A stretch of DNA of 64,000 nucleotides from Norana najaformis (Eukaryota > Annelida > Clitellata > Crassiclitellata > Hormogastridae): NCBI GenBank assembly GCA_964023275.1, contig OZ029923.1, positions 9,195,685-9,259,684 of the forward strand. The letters are read 5' to 3'. The translations under genes and the position numbers were made by a program. The notes under the pieces were generated by a model. It did no database searches and was not told the origin of the DNA. It saw only the letters and a list, made by a program, of their open reading frames with translations. Each line of letters starts with the position of its first letter. Within the stretch, counting starts at the first letter, position 1. This document shows positions 45,901-58,469 of this stretch, piece after piece.

Positions 45901-48900
45901 TGTCAAGCTGCTGCTGGGAAAACTGCCAAGCAATTGATCGTGGATCATAATTACATGGAACCCAATGCACGATCCTTTCACATGTCGTCATTACATGTAC
46001 CGCATTTGCTGAGTATCTAATTATATTATCTTGTGCTTGATAAATCTTATTATAATAATAACAATAATAATAATCATAATAATAATAATAAATAATAATA
46101 ATAATAATAATCTGGACCTTAATTCGACAGACTCAACTCAGTGCTCATCAGCTATTATAATAAGATTCCTCATAGAACAGTCTTCCACTCAAAATCAAAA
46201 CTTTATCAACAAAAAATAGCTTAAGAAACATTTTCAGCTTATCTTATGACACACCTTTCACATCCCTTAGACAGCCAAGTCTCAGCACCCTTGTGAGGTA
46301 CTTTAAGTCCAATATAAATATTCAGATCCATACATACTTTAGCACACAGTGATTAAACAGACTAGCATGGTGCTATATTGAAATATTTCATACTGTATTA
46401 CATTGTTTGCCAGTTGATGCATGCCTGACGTAGGAAACTGACTAAGGCTGTGCTTACCTGGCATAAATAGCCAAGAGTAACATAAGAACTGCTCCAACAT
46501 ATCCAGATAACTTCTGCCAGCCTTCGCTTATGGCAACAGGGCCACACACAACAGACTGAGTTCCATTGATAGCCAAGTTGTGTTCATCGCTCACATCAGC
46601 TTTGACAGCTAACAGAAAAGCCGTAGTCAATTTCAGAATTAAGTAATCTTTATTAGCATAATACAAATACCCATGCTAGACAACAACCAATGCATAAATA
46701 AAAAGTAACGCAAAAAGCAGTTAGTAAGTAAGTAAATAATGCATCTGCTAACACATGGTAAGTCCATCGACTGAGCAAGGAATCTTAGAAGTGGGTGGGT
46801 CACACAGGTTATACAAGAAAAAGCAAGATGAAACAAATAGGTCTTACGCTGCTTTACGAATATGTCTAGCGAGATACTGTTGTAATTTAAACAGAGACTG
46901 GACAGTGGGTTCAGAAGCTAATGAAATATCGACATATTGGATTTAAGGAGGCACTCATATGGAAAACAACAGCTTCCAGAGTCACCATACACACAGTTTA
47001 ACAATACAATTTAAAGGAACATCATACACAGCAATATATACAATTATCAGTACCTCCCTGAAACAGCCTCTCGTTAGAATTTCATGTGCAGAAAAATATG
47101 CAAACAGCAGCAAAAGTACACAAAAACGAGTCAGACTTTCTAGCACATAACCAAAATATCAAAATGAAATGCTAGCTAGGTTTCTTCTCTTTGTATGCAT
47201 GTATGTTCTTATCCAACTATCCAGCATGTATGCATGTATATTATTAATGTATGTACCAGTATGTATGCAATGTCTGCTTTCAAGTATGATTCATCAGAAT
47301 ATTTACAATCTGAAACTCTTAAAGACCTGAAACTTAACAGATACACCAGCAGCAAACAACTTTTTGACATCATGAATGATTCTGAATGAATTAAAAAGTT
47401 AACCAAGTTAAATTAAGCAAGATAAACCGCTTGTTATATTCTAACATGCTAATTAGCTTTGAAGTGTACACTCTAAAGCCACGGCTGCAACAACAACAGA
47501 GAAAGCTGGAAAACTGGAAAAACGACAAACCAACCTTCTTTAGGTGGAACATTTATGAGTGCTGACCAAGTCAGGTACATAACATAAACACTGATGATTG
47601 TTGGCTGCAGAAGACCAGCATTACTGTTGACTGAAGAAATGTAAAAAATGTTAACTTATCACTGCCATTAGTGTTTAAAGTATCAATCATAAACCATTGT
47701 CAAAAACTCTAAAAACTATACGCTTTAACACATAAAAATGCAGTGGACAACGAAAATTAATTCTAATCAATGTTTTTATAGTCAACAAAATTTGAATGAG
47801 ACGAAGCTGAGTATAAAGACAACTGTGTGAGTTTAACATGTTGTAACAGATATCAAGATCTGCATGTTACAGGCCAAGATTCTAAAAACTGCAAATGCAC
47901 TTCAATATCTGACACTCTACATCCATACTCCCCCGATACGTCCAATCAGATCCCTTCCCATTTGCCTCAACTTACATACAACCCAACATAACAGCTCCTG
48001 TCTTCTACCATCTGTTAGCAATCGAATCGTTTACTTCCAACGGTATCTCTGGAACCTCTCTGATTTGACACAGCATTTGTTAATAAGCTAGTGTCATGCA
48101 TTTAGCTGTTAAATAGAAATTTTGAGTGATATGATTATGATACTAGTTCTCGATTTTACGGGAAAGCAAAAGCTCTGTTGCAGAGTGATAATTTGGCATT
48201 TCATGACTCTGGATTTCCCTGTGACATGATATTAAAAGTCAAAAATCTTTCAATAAATTCACAACAACAGCTGATTTCCTTAAAAACTAGAAGATTTGCA
48301 TAAAAAGTAGTAGTTAAAACTGTGTAAAACGCAGCAGAAAAATTTTAAAATTAGAAGAGAAGATTAAAGAAATCAAAAAACCTACCACGTTTCTTCATGC
48401 ACGGAAGAACAGAGACAAAACACAGGAGCAGACAGAGACCGGCATTCACCAGTATCAAGATCTGGTTTTCCAAACACAGTTTATGAGGCGTGTAGAACAA
48501 GTACAGAGCAACAGCAGCTCCCGATGCAACAGTGAGAAACAGCGTTGCACAGAAGTACAGAGCTAAAAGACAACAGAATCAGCAATAAACAAAATGACCT
48601 CAAATGAATCCCTTATTTACATATGTCCAGTTAAGCTTTAGCTAGATGTATTAGCAATCAACCCTTAATTTTTAAATTGTACCAGAAAATATCTCATTAA
48701 CTTAGGAAGAAAAGCAAACAAGGATGCTCTACATAGGCAAACATTGTACTGTAAATATTTCGCACATTCGGATAATGTTAGTGTTGTACCATACTACTGA
48801 AATTATATGCCACCTCTTAATCAGTGGCAATTCAACAACACCAGTGTTGAATGGGGCAAGGTGGCCGACTGGTTGGGGCACGGTAGCCAACTAGTTAGAG

Positions 48901-51900
48901 CGCTCAGCTTGTAACACGGAGAGTACGGGTTTGAGCCTCCCTTTAGCGTTTGGGCAGTTACAGTGTACAGACCTTGAGCAAGTCCTTCACTAACAACTGC
49001 TTTGTGCCTCAGATTCAGATTTACTGACCATGCACGCATAATAAATGCAACATAATAATAATAATAATAATAATAATAATTTACACGTCAAGCACTGCAC
49101 CAGATGTTCAGCTTGCTAGTAAACTTATCAGAAGCAAACTTCAAAAATCACTTAGTCAACATCAGTTCTTCCCAGAATACACCAGTAAATAATATAATGG
49201 ATATTTCTACAGCACCTTCAAAGTACATATCTCTCAAAGGTGCTGCTCAATAACAACCAATCTCTGTACCTCTAATCTAATCTAATGACTCCTATAGAGC
49301 TGTTATCACGATGCATAAGGCATCAGTCGATGGTCACTTCAAGTGAAACCGTATTCAAAGATCATAATCTACTGAATAGCAAATACCATACGATCAGCCT
49401 AACAAACCCTTCAGTCTCACTATAACACAAATCTAACAATTTGCCATCAAGCCAAGTTCATGAATTAAATGAGACTAAAACAATTCGGTTAATTTCTCTT
49501 TACAATCAACTTACCACAACACCATGCTCTGTTGCCACTAGCTCGTTCTGACCTGCAATCACGTAATGTCACGTAATGTCACGTAAAGCAACACGAATGG
49601 ACTTTTAAACAGCAACTTCATCGAGTCTTCCAGAAATGATGCCATTAGTATAATTTCAAGTAAAAATAAACACAAAATTATCTGAAAGGCGCTTCTCCAC
49701 TAGTCTAAACGCAGTACATGTTTGAGATTGCACAGTGTGACATGTGCATTCAAGCTAATAAACCTGATTTAGTGTACACCAGTGTATGTCACTACAACAT
49801 TAACTGAGCGAATAATGTACGTATGCATTCTGTAGAAGCTATCTCCTTAGTTGAGAAAATGCTTCAGACATTGGAGGTGCTCTGTGCCTGGATGTTGTCC
49901 AACCACCTCTGGCTGAACCCTGGGAAAACTCCATTCATATGGCTTGGTAGGTGCTAATAAACATGGTTATCAATAGTTCTGGGACATTCTCCACTAGTTC
50001 TGAGACATCAGGCCGGAAGCGCCTCTGATCAGTTTTATCTTGAAGCGGTGCTCTATAAGTTTTTTGATTACAATTACAATTACAACTGGCCCTACTTAAG
50101 TTGAATGTTCACAGCCCTGCATTTAAAAGGCCCTCATACTCCCAGGACAGTGCCCACATGTTCAGCCACTTACTGCCATGATTGGCAATGCATGCAACAC
50201 ATATCTCAAATGGTTGCACTTACCAGTTTTTGTGCCAGACATGTGCAAAGTCAACAATGAGGAACATCTGAAGAATTATGAACATGAATCCACCGACCAT
50301 ACCAACATACATCCAAACTGTCAAGATAAATGCAAAATATTTTATAATGACTAACTGCTGAATAACACATACTCGGCTTAATGTTCAGTACACACAGTAA
50401 AATGTTCAGTACGATTTCCAACTGAATTTTCAGCGTTATATACCAGCAGTAAAATAAGCACCAGAATATCTTAATAAAGCTGCTGTGCAAATCTGACTCG
50501 TAACTTATGCCACAAGAGTAACTGTTCTTTAAAAAATGTTACATTTAGGTAACATACATGTAACACAACTGCAAATTCATCATATGCCGCTACCAAACAG
50601 CAATCTTCCTAAGACTGATAGATCTTTCAACATACGTCCAAAGTGACAATAGCTATCTAACAGACAATCTCTACCGTTAGGTAACATGGTACAACATTAA
50701 CTGCCAATTTCATACAACAAACCAGGAACTAAACCTCAGACTTTGGCCACACACTACATATGCCTAATTAAGTAACTATTTAGTTAGTTAATTAATTAAT
50801 TAAAATATAACCTTTATATCAGAACAGATAGGCAGCACAAAATGATGAAATATAAATAGAAAAAAGAAAAAATAGACATTTATAAATTAATTACATGTAA
50901 TTAAACAATAAATTAATGCTCACTTATTATTCAGTAAAGCCTATCAATATTTTCACACCAGCTACAGATCTTTCAACAATTGACTATTCACAAATTTAAA
51001 GTCGGGTAAAAATTCACATCTGACAGTCTGCCAAAACTGTAGTCAGTAAGTAACAGAACATCCATTACTTAACAGAAAACTATGAAACACGTTGAAATTT
51101 TCTAGCAATAACACAATTAACCATTTTATCTAACCAATACTGAATTCTTCATCTTGTGGAATATAGAAAGCTCCAATGCACAGTCCAATCAAGACCAAAG
51201 CCTTTATCAACCAAAACCTAAAATTCAATAAATTTTATAGACTTCTATGTTACAGAACAAATAGCTACAAAGTTTCAAAACATAGAAAAAAGTTAACTAT
51301 CTTTTAAAAGATTTACTTGAAAAAGAACTGGTAAGTTAGCAAATTATATAGATTCCCTGAAGTAGGCCTGTTGCTTTCCAGCAGACTTGGCATAACCTTG
51401 GACCAAGAACTAATTCTTTCTGTGCACATTAAAAACATCCATCAGTCCTACTTTTATCAGCTGTCACAGATCTGCACAAATAAGTGCTCAATTAGCCAAA
51501 AACCTGCTCTGACTCTGGTGCATGCATAGTTTGGAAACTACACCCACGCTATTCTTTACTCATCTTCAAACTGACCAGCCACATTCCATTCTAAATGGCA
51601 TTATGTGGCTGATAGGTGAAGTTCATTGTTTTGGCCTCATTTCTCATCTCACACTAGACAAACTGCACTACTTTCCTCTTAACAGAAGGACCAAGTGCAT
51701 ATTTTTCCTTACTTTGTGCAATGGTTTGGCTAGCTGCGCCCCAGTGTATGCTAGCGAATTTTGTAATTGTGTTATATCGCCCTACTTCCCGGTCACAGAC
51801 CTCTTCACTCTGTTATATACAAGGTGGGTTGCTTGTTCGTCATCTTCAAATCCATTATGGGAGTGTTACAGCGGCTGAACCGTCATTTTGCATGCCTGGT

Positions 51901-54900
51901 TAAGACAAGAACTCTTGAGCCCTCCTTCTCCAAAGGCTGTAAACCACCTTGTTTGACGGTAGATTTGTGTCCTTGGTCTGGCAGCACTGCTACAGATAGG
52001 AATGCTACAGAGACTGCAGCAAGTACAAATGGTCACTTGAGGTAAGGTAAGAACAGGTATTTTGCTAATTTATCACATTCTCCTCTTTTAACAGAGGTGA
52101 CAAATGCTGAACTGAAAACTTGGCAACAGCAATGCAACAGCTGGACAACAATGGACAACATGGCACAACAACAACCTATTAATTTCACATGACGCACCAG
52201 GGTCCAAACCCCACTACTGAAGCAAATTACAAACAGGTTTGTAATCTGCCAACAGGCCATCCAAACCCAAATACCCAGAACATGCTGCCTGTGGGAAATA
52301 CAAAGTGCCAACTACTCACGAAACTAAAGCAGAATAATAATTAAGAACTTAATGATAACATAAATCAGCCGCAAGCCAGTTAAACAAAATGATGACACTG
52401 ACTAATAAAGAAGAGGGCAATTATCCAGTTTCAGCCCACATCAACAGGCTGCAATAAATCTAAATATCCGAGATCATGATATGGAAAATGATATGAGCGA
52501 AGCACAGCACATATGAGTTATTTAATCTGCAAAACAGCTGCTGGTCATACATCAGAAGTTCAGAATGCACCTGCTTCTTACATTGTGACACCCAACTACA
52601 GGCCAGCTACTCTCACATGTATCGGTTTATACGAAGAACATTCTCCACTGGCTCCCCGTTAATGATCGAGTAAAGTCAAAAATTCTCCTCAGTGGGTGGG
52701 CCACGTTGGTCCGCACCCCACTGGCTTTTATCATGGAACTCTGTGTTCCAGCCTAAGTCAACCGGATCAGTGGTCGTTGCGCTCTACTGCACACTGAGAT
52801 TTGCAAGTGCCACGCTTCTGCACATCAAGTTCGAGCCCATCATGCCTTCTCATGTCTTGGACCTTTCTCTTGGAACAGTCTTCCAATGCACGTGCATAAA
52901 GTTGCATTTTACTCTGTTCAGCAAACATTTTCAAGCTGTCTTAAAATGCACTTGAGATAGTCATGCATGCAGAGCCTTTATGCTTTAGATGTGCTATATT
53001 TAGAAGTGTCTTGATATGTACATTCATATATAAACTATGTACTTATAACAGTTGTAACAAATGCATCTTGCTTGCAACAACTGCTCCAACATCAGTATGT
53101 GTTCTGCAAAAGGAACCTCCAAATGCACAGAAACTGCTTCATCATTGTACAACGCTACAGAATGCATGCTACCGTGTTCAATGCGTTTTATTGCCGAGTC
53201 TAATGACTTGTTGGTTCCAGACTCAGCCCCTCATGATACTTCATTTCTCAAAAGCTTAAATTTCTGTACACGTGGTTTTGTCATGTGCACTGACTTCATG
53301 TGTGATTTAGCAGCTCTCTGTTTGGACCTTGGTTATTGTGCAGCAGATATCATTCCGGATAACTTCACCACAGTTACAATCCGAACACATTATGCACACT
53401 CTAGAACCAAGCAAGGACAGACAGACGGAAGGATGGATTGATGGGATGGATGGGCGTATGGATAGATGGATGGAAGGTTGGATGGATGTGTGGATGGATA
53501 GTAATGGAGTTTACCAAGTTTTCGTTTGTTGGAATGCTGTCATTGTCTTTACGATACAGCAATATATCTTTCAACCCCTATAGCATGCCACCGAGATCTA
53601 CTGCTGAAAGAGGCATTTTTATAATAAACGATTAGTTTGTACAACAACTTTTTCACACAGTCTATTGCCTTACTCATTCAACATCAATAATTATTATTAG
53701 CACAAAATCGAAATTAAAGAACATAAACCATACGGATGTAGTTAGCAAATTACACCGTAATATAATTATACAGCTGGTTTGTGTATACATTGGCCCAATA
53801 GAACATGAAAGTAATATTTCCTTATCCCTTGAATCAGCTCCAACCAGTACAGCATCTATACTACGCCAGTTAAATCAGCACACGGGAATTTGTAACTGCG
53901 TCATAGTTTATTTCAACAGAACCTTCTAAGCATTCTGCATCAGGTCATTCGTATGAGCTCATCTTATGCAAATAACGGCTTCCTATTTACTTTGTTACAA
54001 ACTTAACAGCCAAAAATGTGCGCAAAAGCCATTCAGTATCATGCAATATCAAAACAAATGCTGAACTTATGTAGCCAGCCACACAAATCTAAGATTTCAT
54101 TTGGCTTTAGAACACGTCCAACTTATAACAAAGTCCTTGTAATCATGCAATACTGGGCAAGACAACCAACAATTGAGCTGCAAGAAAGTTCCACTGTATC
54201 ACAAGAAACCAAGCAAACCAATTTTTGGAGCAGTTTTAATCTTGAAACTACCGGTGGTTGTAAATCAATGCAGGTTGAAGAGAACAAAAGGCCATCCTGT
54301 GCAGAAAACCCACTTTAAACCGGTGCTTTTGCAGAAATGCATGCAACAAGAGGGTAATTTGTAAACGTTTCTTTAACGAATCACTTCAGAAATTTATTAA
54401 AAGTGTACAGCAGCACAAGCCAGACACTCACCCATTCTGAATTCCAGCCCTACAGTCGTTGCTACTGGAAACACACATCATAAGAAGCATCAGGAAAACA
54501 TGAAACACAACCATCGTGAAGCTGACCCGATACACGGCCAGGTAGCCAACCAAACGGTTGCAGTTTTCACCGACTTGCAAATCGATGCACGTCGCATTCA
54601 AATGTTTGATCTGTAAACAGAAACGTTGCACAGAAATGTCTAATATGTCAACACGTTGCAATAAATTAATTATTAAACCATTAGCAAGTCATCTATATAT
54701 TGTGTTTTAACTTGTTACAGAAGAACATGCATGCATTTAACTGCAGTGATAATGTTCAATCTGTTTACCAAGAACTCCCTGTTTGTCACTATCATAGAAT
54801 ACGAGGTTTTGATTGAAAATAGAAGACTAAAACCAGCTTTTAGTAATTGCCAGCAAATGCATTTAGCTAACTGACTGTACGTTGTATAATGTTACCATAA

Positions 54901-55837
54901 ATATGACTGCTTTTACTATATTAGCTCTTATGCTCTTGAGTACATTATGGGAGATAAACAGAAAATAGTTGGATCCAAACCTGCCATGAAAAATAGAGGT
55001 AAGGATAAGTAATCTCTCAATTACTTCATCCCAATTCCAACACTAGCCTTTGAAGACGTAATCGTGGAGTTAAAGGATCTTTCTGCCAAATCACAAACTT
55101 GACAACGGCAATCCAAAAATGAACATTTCCTTATGGGAAATACAGCTTAAGAATAAATTGTCAATTTCAAATGACACTTGGATTCAAAACTGATGATGAA
55201 AACCTATCTTTCAGTCTCTAAGGCCTCACAGATCTTGACTATTTCTGTCCAACAGATTGTGATTCTGAAATGTCATTTTCCTTAGAAACATCAACTGATT
55301 CCTTGTGCATTATGATAACAGCGCTATTAGAAGTTTCCAGATTAGATCAGATAAAAGATATGATACAATCAAACAGTGAACCTAATGCATTTAGTGGGGC
55401 ACAAACTATGCATCAGCACCAACGATTATAGGCAGTACCAATCGAATAAATCGTATATATTATACCACTGTTCACATGACTACTCCACTAGACTTCAATT
55501 GGACTGATTGAACACTTTGATTTGCCTCTGTTTCATGTAGCAACGACCATTGACTTAACACCTCTGCACAGTTGCAATTGCACTACAGATATTATTAGAT
55601 CAGTTTATATTTCAAACAAGTTTTTTAATGTGTTTCATTCTTTTTCAGGTAATTACCAGTAAAACTCACATTTCCAGTCAGAATTTCTTGAACATCACGT
55701 GCCAGCATGAGACACGAGACAATTGTCGCTACCGTCAGGAAGATGACATACATGATGCGTGTGCTGTGCGACTGCCTGCACGCCGGCAAGAATCCACAAA
55801 AAAAAGCACATGGCGCTGGACCACAGCAGCAACACAC
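42905..55837 (-). CDS. SERINC (serine incorporator / TMS family) membrane protein, nearly complete
   Basis: Located exons, 5' to 3': 55837-55670, 54610-54432, 51217-51135, 50317-50224, 49552-49515, 48562-48386, 47630-47535, 46608-46458, 45617-45563, 44969-44933, 43886-43716, 43088-42905. All have GT/AG borders. Phases match from the first through 44933. The step 44933 to 43886 does not (1 nt left, 2 needed), so a short exon is missing. The start codon exon also lies upstream: the first exon seen opens at an acceptor, with [14 protein letters not shown], then [20 protein letters not shown]. Family marks: [84 protein letters not shown], and [20 protein letters not shown]. SERINCs are multi-pass proteins of endomembranes and plasma membrane, linked to serine-lipid synthesis and lipid scrambling. 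At least 477 residues are recovered. Confidence 0.93.
43409..43600 (-). mobile_element. tRNA-derived SINE (family 1), reverse copy, in a SERINC intron
   Basis: (ATT)n tail at 43409-43445, then TTCTGTATTTATTAAATACC, CTAATGACTAAGCATCAACT, and the reversed B box region (CAGGCTCAAATCTACTCTCC). Diverged relative of 31250-31435. Confidence 0.75.
43907..43933. repeat. (CA)n microsatellite
   Basis: Pure CA run immediately upstream (gene sense) of the acceptor of the penultimate SERINC exon (43886), about 20 bp away. Confidence 0.95.
45765..46111 (+). mobile_element. tRNA-derived SINE (family 2), near full length, in a SERINC intron
   Basis: Head GATAGTCTAGTGGTTAAAGT (A-box-like) and, about 35 bp on, GGTTCAAATTCCCACCAGGG (B-box-like). 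A body of about 250 bp ends ACATGTACCGCATTTGCTGA, followed by a (TAA)n tail at 46049-46111. The head matches the minus-strand copy at 15981-16090. Pol III box spacing is tRNA-like. Confidence 0.82.
46720..46800 (+). mobile_element. Dispersed repeat fragment, (TAAG)n family
   Basis: TTAGTAAGTAAGTAAATAAT, then GCATCTGCTAACACATGGTA, then CGACTGAGCAAGGAATCTTA. Matches 2909-2970. Confidence 0.55.
48850..49082 (+). mobile_element. tRNA-derived SINE (family 1), forward copy, in a SERINC intron
   Basis: GTAGCCAACTAGTTAGAGCG (A box), TCAGCTTGTAACACGGAGAG, GGGTTTGAGCC (B box), body AGACCTTGAGCAAGTCCTTC, then ATAATAAATGCAACATAATA and an (ATA)n tail. The clearest head of this family in the window. Confidence 0.85.
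49263..49400 (-). mobile_element. CR1/L2-like 3' end with (GATTA)n tail, in a SERINC intron
   Basis: CTCTAATCTAATCTAATGAC, then ATGCATAAGGCATCAGTCGA and GTGAAACCGTATTCAAAGAT. Same family and orientation as 18393-18560. Confidence 0.75.
49840..50085 (+). mobile_element. CR1/L2-like reverse transcriptase fragment joined to its 3' end
   Basis: The forward frame reads [20 protein letters not shown], then [12 protein letters not shown], matching the W-M-x-x-N-x-L-x-L-N-x-x-K-T-x-F block after the YxDD motif. It is followed directly by a 3' end, GCGGTGCTCTATAAGTTTTT and (TTACAA)n. About 1 kb expected between them is missing, so this copy is internally deleted. Confidence 0.75.
51340..51620 (+). 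mobile_element. CR1/L2-like ORF2 fragment in a SERINC intron
   Basis: Forward reading with one frame change: [27 protein letters not shown], then PALTLVHA, then THAILYSSS. This is the region after the RT palm domain in CR1/L2-type ORF2 (LGV.xD..L....H......YF.L..I....P..TLVHAF). The C-terminal part may be the piece at 52600-52960, in the same orientation. Confidence 0.75.
52600..53060 (+). mobile_element. CR1/L2-like ORF2 C-terminus and 3' UTR in a SERINC intron
   Basis: [15 protein letters not shown] at 52648-52692, then frame-disrupted sequence. Near 52868 comes [20 protein letters not shown], then SSCLKMHLR and a stop. The 3' UTR with GATGTGCTATATTTAGAAGT follows. Confidence 0.7.
53415..53520. 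repeat. (GGAT)n-like tetranucleotide repeat
   Basis: Imperfect GATG/GGAT repeats (GGATGGATTGATGGGATGGA and similar) in the intron between the two 5'-most SERINC exons found. Confidence 0.85.
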
Positions 55838-55877
55838 CTGAAAGCACAATCAAACGATTCTATACAGCACAAATAAA

Positions 55878-56095
55878 ATTTAATAAGTAAGTCAGTAAGT
55901 AGGTAAGTAAGTAATAGATGCTTTTTAATGCTTTTTACAAAACTTCATACACAAAGTGTCACCCAACAAATCCTTAATGCATGAAACTCATGATAACACC
56001 ATTAACACATGCTCCATGCAGTAAGTAAGTAAGTACCTTTAATAAGCATGAGACTAATACCCAGCCTTTAAAAACAAAAATGCATACAAAACATT
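55878..56095. mobile_element. Two (TAAG)n-associated repeat fragments
   Basis: TAATAAGTAAGTCAGTAAGT at 55878-55910 and GCAGTAAGTAAGTAAGTACC at 56020-56040, the second followed by TTTAATAAGCATGAGACTAA as in the 34874 element. They lie just upstream of the first SERINC exon found. Confidence 0.5.
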
Positions 56096-56708
56096 ATAAA
56101 AAGAAGCACAGTGCATGGAGCAATTTATCAACTGTGCTGAATAAGAACAAGCTTTCTGTACCTCTGACAAACCAGACTATGTGTTTCGAATGAAATTAAT
56201 CAAACTATATGCAATAATCGGATTTTGTAACCAAGCAAGTACCTGTGAAATACAAATTAAGCCATGATGCATATCAAGTTTGCATTTAAATCAGATCCTG
56301 AATCAGCTTTAATTGACAAATGAAAATCATAACAGGATAGTATAGCAGTGAATTAATTCAAATACTCCTGCACGTGGCAATAAGCTGTATAAATGATAAT
56401 AAGAAAATGGCAAAGATACCAGCAGCAAATGCGATAGGCCAGGAAATAGGATCTGTGACTCTTCTACTCTTTAAAACAGTGCAGTGATTGTTTTATGGTG
56501 CATTATATCCAGGAACTGAATTGTAAAAGTGATAAATCCAAGAAGTTGTCATATTGCATGACAGGCTGAGCATATTACAGCTGCTGAAATAATCTGCTTC
56601 AAAATTATGTTCTTTCTTCGTTGGGACTGTTCGGGATGTGCATTACTTAAATTATAATTTAGTAGACCAAAATAAATGATTACCCATGCGACTGATGCCT
56701 CCTCTATT

Positions 56709-57022
56709 GGGCATACTTACAGTATCGGGACCGCTCTATTTTGGGCTATTTGGGGCGAGGCTATCGGCCTCGCTTCTGCTTACTGTGATTGGTTGTAGTT
56801 TCCGCTAAGATGAATCTGTTCAAGCCAAACGTTGTTTGCAAAGATCAATTAAACGTTGTTCAAAATTTACAAAGCCGAACTAACCCTTACTTTTACCCTA
56901 ACACTTTTAACAGCACGCATCAGAATCCACGTTTATTTCCTTCACTCAATGACGGGACACTTACAAAACCTACGCCTAAAAGCAACGGCCAAAAGAGCGG
57001 TCCCCGATACTATAAGTATGCC
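56709..57022. mobile_element. MITE-like element with about 28-bp terminal inverted repeats (second type)
   Basis: Left end GGCATACTTACAGTATCGGG, then ACCGCTCT. The right end, reverse-complemented, reads GGCATACTTATAGTATCGGG, then GACCGCTCT: one substitution and one extra base in 28. The element is about 314 bp, with no ORF of note. No target-site duplication is clear by eye. Unrelated to the 1281/40649 type. Confidence 0.8.
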
Positions 57023-57679
57023 TGCCCTACACTGTAACGGCGCAATTGCGATCTTCAAATTAAATGTATTTGCTAGTCTTGCCTTGGTGACAACGATGCA
57101 TTTTAATAACTAACAAAGCGAAATATGTAGATCAAGAATTTACCTGCGCTTTACAGCATTTACACATGATGAACAATGCTTGATTCTTAGTTTTTATTAC
57201 TTTTACTCTGCGATCAGCTGCAATCGTATTAACAAAAAACTCCAATATCTTTCCGGATATCAAAGCAGAATGACTAGCATTTCAACAAAACGCTTAGTTT
57301 AATAAGCGCTAGCGACGTAAAAATGATAAAGTTTGAATTTTAAGCTCCTTGTGAGCGAACCTATACAAAAACGCCCTAGGCTTTTTCCACTAAAAGTATA
57401 AAATCAATTATGCACAGGTTCTACACCAGCATAAAATTTTTGTAAGAATAATAACATCCTCACTGCACCTAGCGAATTATGTAGCAAACCTACGCGTTTT
57501 ACATAATTAATTATATAGCTCAATACAAGCTGTAAAAAACTTGGGGGCAGTAACCATATGCTAAGACAGTTGATGATGATAGATACATCTACAAATGTAA
57601 GCGTTTATCTTAAGCACCTAGGACTGTTATTGAGCTTTGGAACAAACTGTCCCCGGAACTACGGCAATTTTTCTGAACT

Positions 57680-57930
57680 ACTAGGCACTAGAACAATACA
57701 ATAATAATACAACTTATATTTATAACGCGCCTTAATAAAACAATATCTTACTCAAAGGTCGCGTTACAACATAATAATTAGTTATAGTACTGAGAGAATA
57801 AATGAGTCTTAAGTTTTAATTTAAAATTATCTATTGAAGAGCATCTTCGAATAGATTCAGGTAAAGAGTTCCACTCAGCTGGACCAGCTACTTCAAACAT
57901 TCACACCCGATATAACATTAGGCTTATAGC
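57680..57930 (-). mobile_element. CR1/L2-like ORF2 C-terminus and 3' end
   Basis: The reverse strand encodes a WNSLP-like block followed by SIDNFKLKLKTHLF, with a 3' UTR ending GGCGCGTTATAAATATAAGT and an (ATTATT)-like tail. 5'-truncated. Confidence 0.7.
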
Positions 57931-57944
57931 TGCCATTTTGCAAT

Positions 57945-58110
57945 GTAAATTGTAAATGTACACGGTTTTACGTAGCGACCGTATGGCCTCGATCCTGCTC
58001 ATTTTGGCAATGAATTATTCGGGTGAAATCCTTCACCACCTCTGCCCGTTTTAATAGGCGCCACGCTATTTCAGGTTCTAGTACAGACCGTGCCATTGAC
58101 TTAATCTCTC
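57945..58110 (-). mobile_element. SINE family 4, reverse copy
   Basis: Tail (AATGTAAATTGTAAATGTA), then GCGACCGTATGGCCTCGATC, ATTCGGGTGAAATCCTTCAC, CTGCCCGTTTTAATAGGCGC and GTACAGACCGTGCC. It lies directly beside the 57680-57930 fragment. Confidence 0.75.
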
Positions 58111-58469
58111 ATTTTGCCACTCCTAAATAAATCTCCTTAGGCCCATCCCCTGTTGCGACTCTTCCTCTACTCGTTATTTTCCTGCAGCTCCAATTAGGTT
58201 TTGACTCGGAACCAAATTTGACTCAGCCTGTCTTATCGCTTTTTAAGCATCCTTGAAAAGCATGTGATTTCCACGGAGGTGACTATACGCGGATTTAACG
58301 CTTATGATTAGCTTACTTCCCAGGCAGCCATGTTCAATGAGCCCAGACAGCCCGCATTGTGCCAATAATTGCAACTGCTAGCCCACTATGGGCTCAGTAT
58401 GAGCCCAACGATCGTGGACACCAGGGTTGATATAAGTAAGCCTATTAAAAAGCTTAACAACCTGCAAGG

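Noticed and set aside
48860-48930. A functional tRNA gene at the A/B-box match
   Set aside because: The box sequences are tRNA-like, but the 3' side does not fold into a tRNA and continues into a repeated SINE body with an (ATA)n tail.
53061-53441. 126-residue forward frame in a SERINC intron
   Set aside because: No recognisable motif, ends in the (GGAT)n repeat, and it overlaps the 3' flank of a CR1/L2-like fragment; read as chance.
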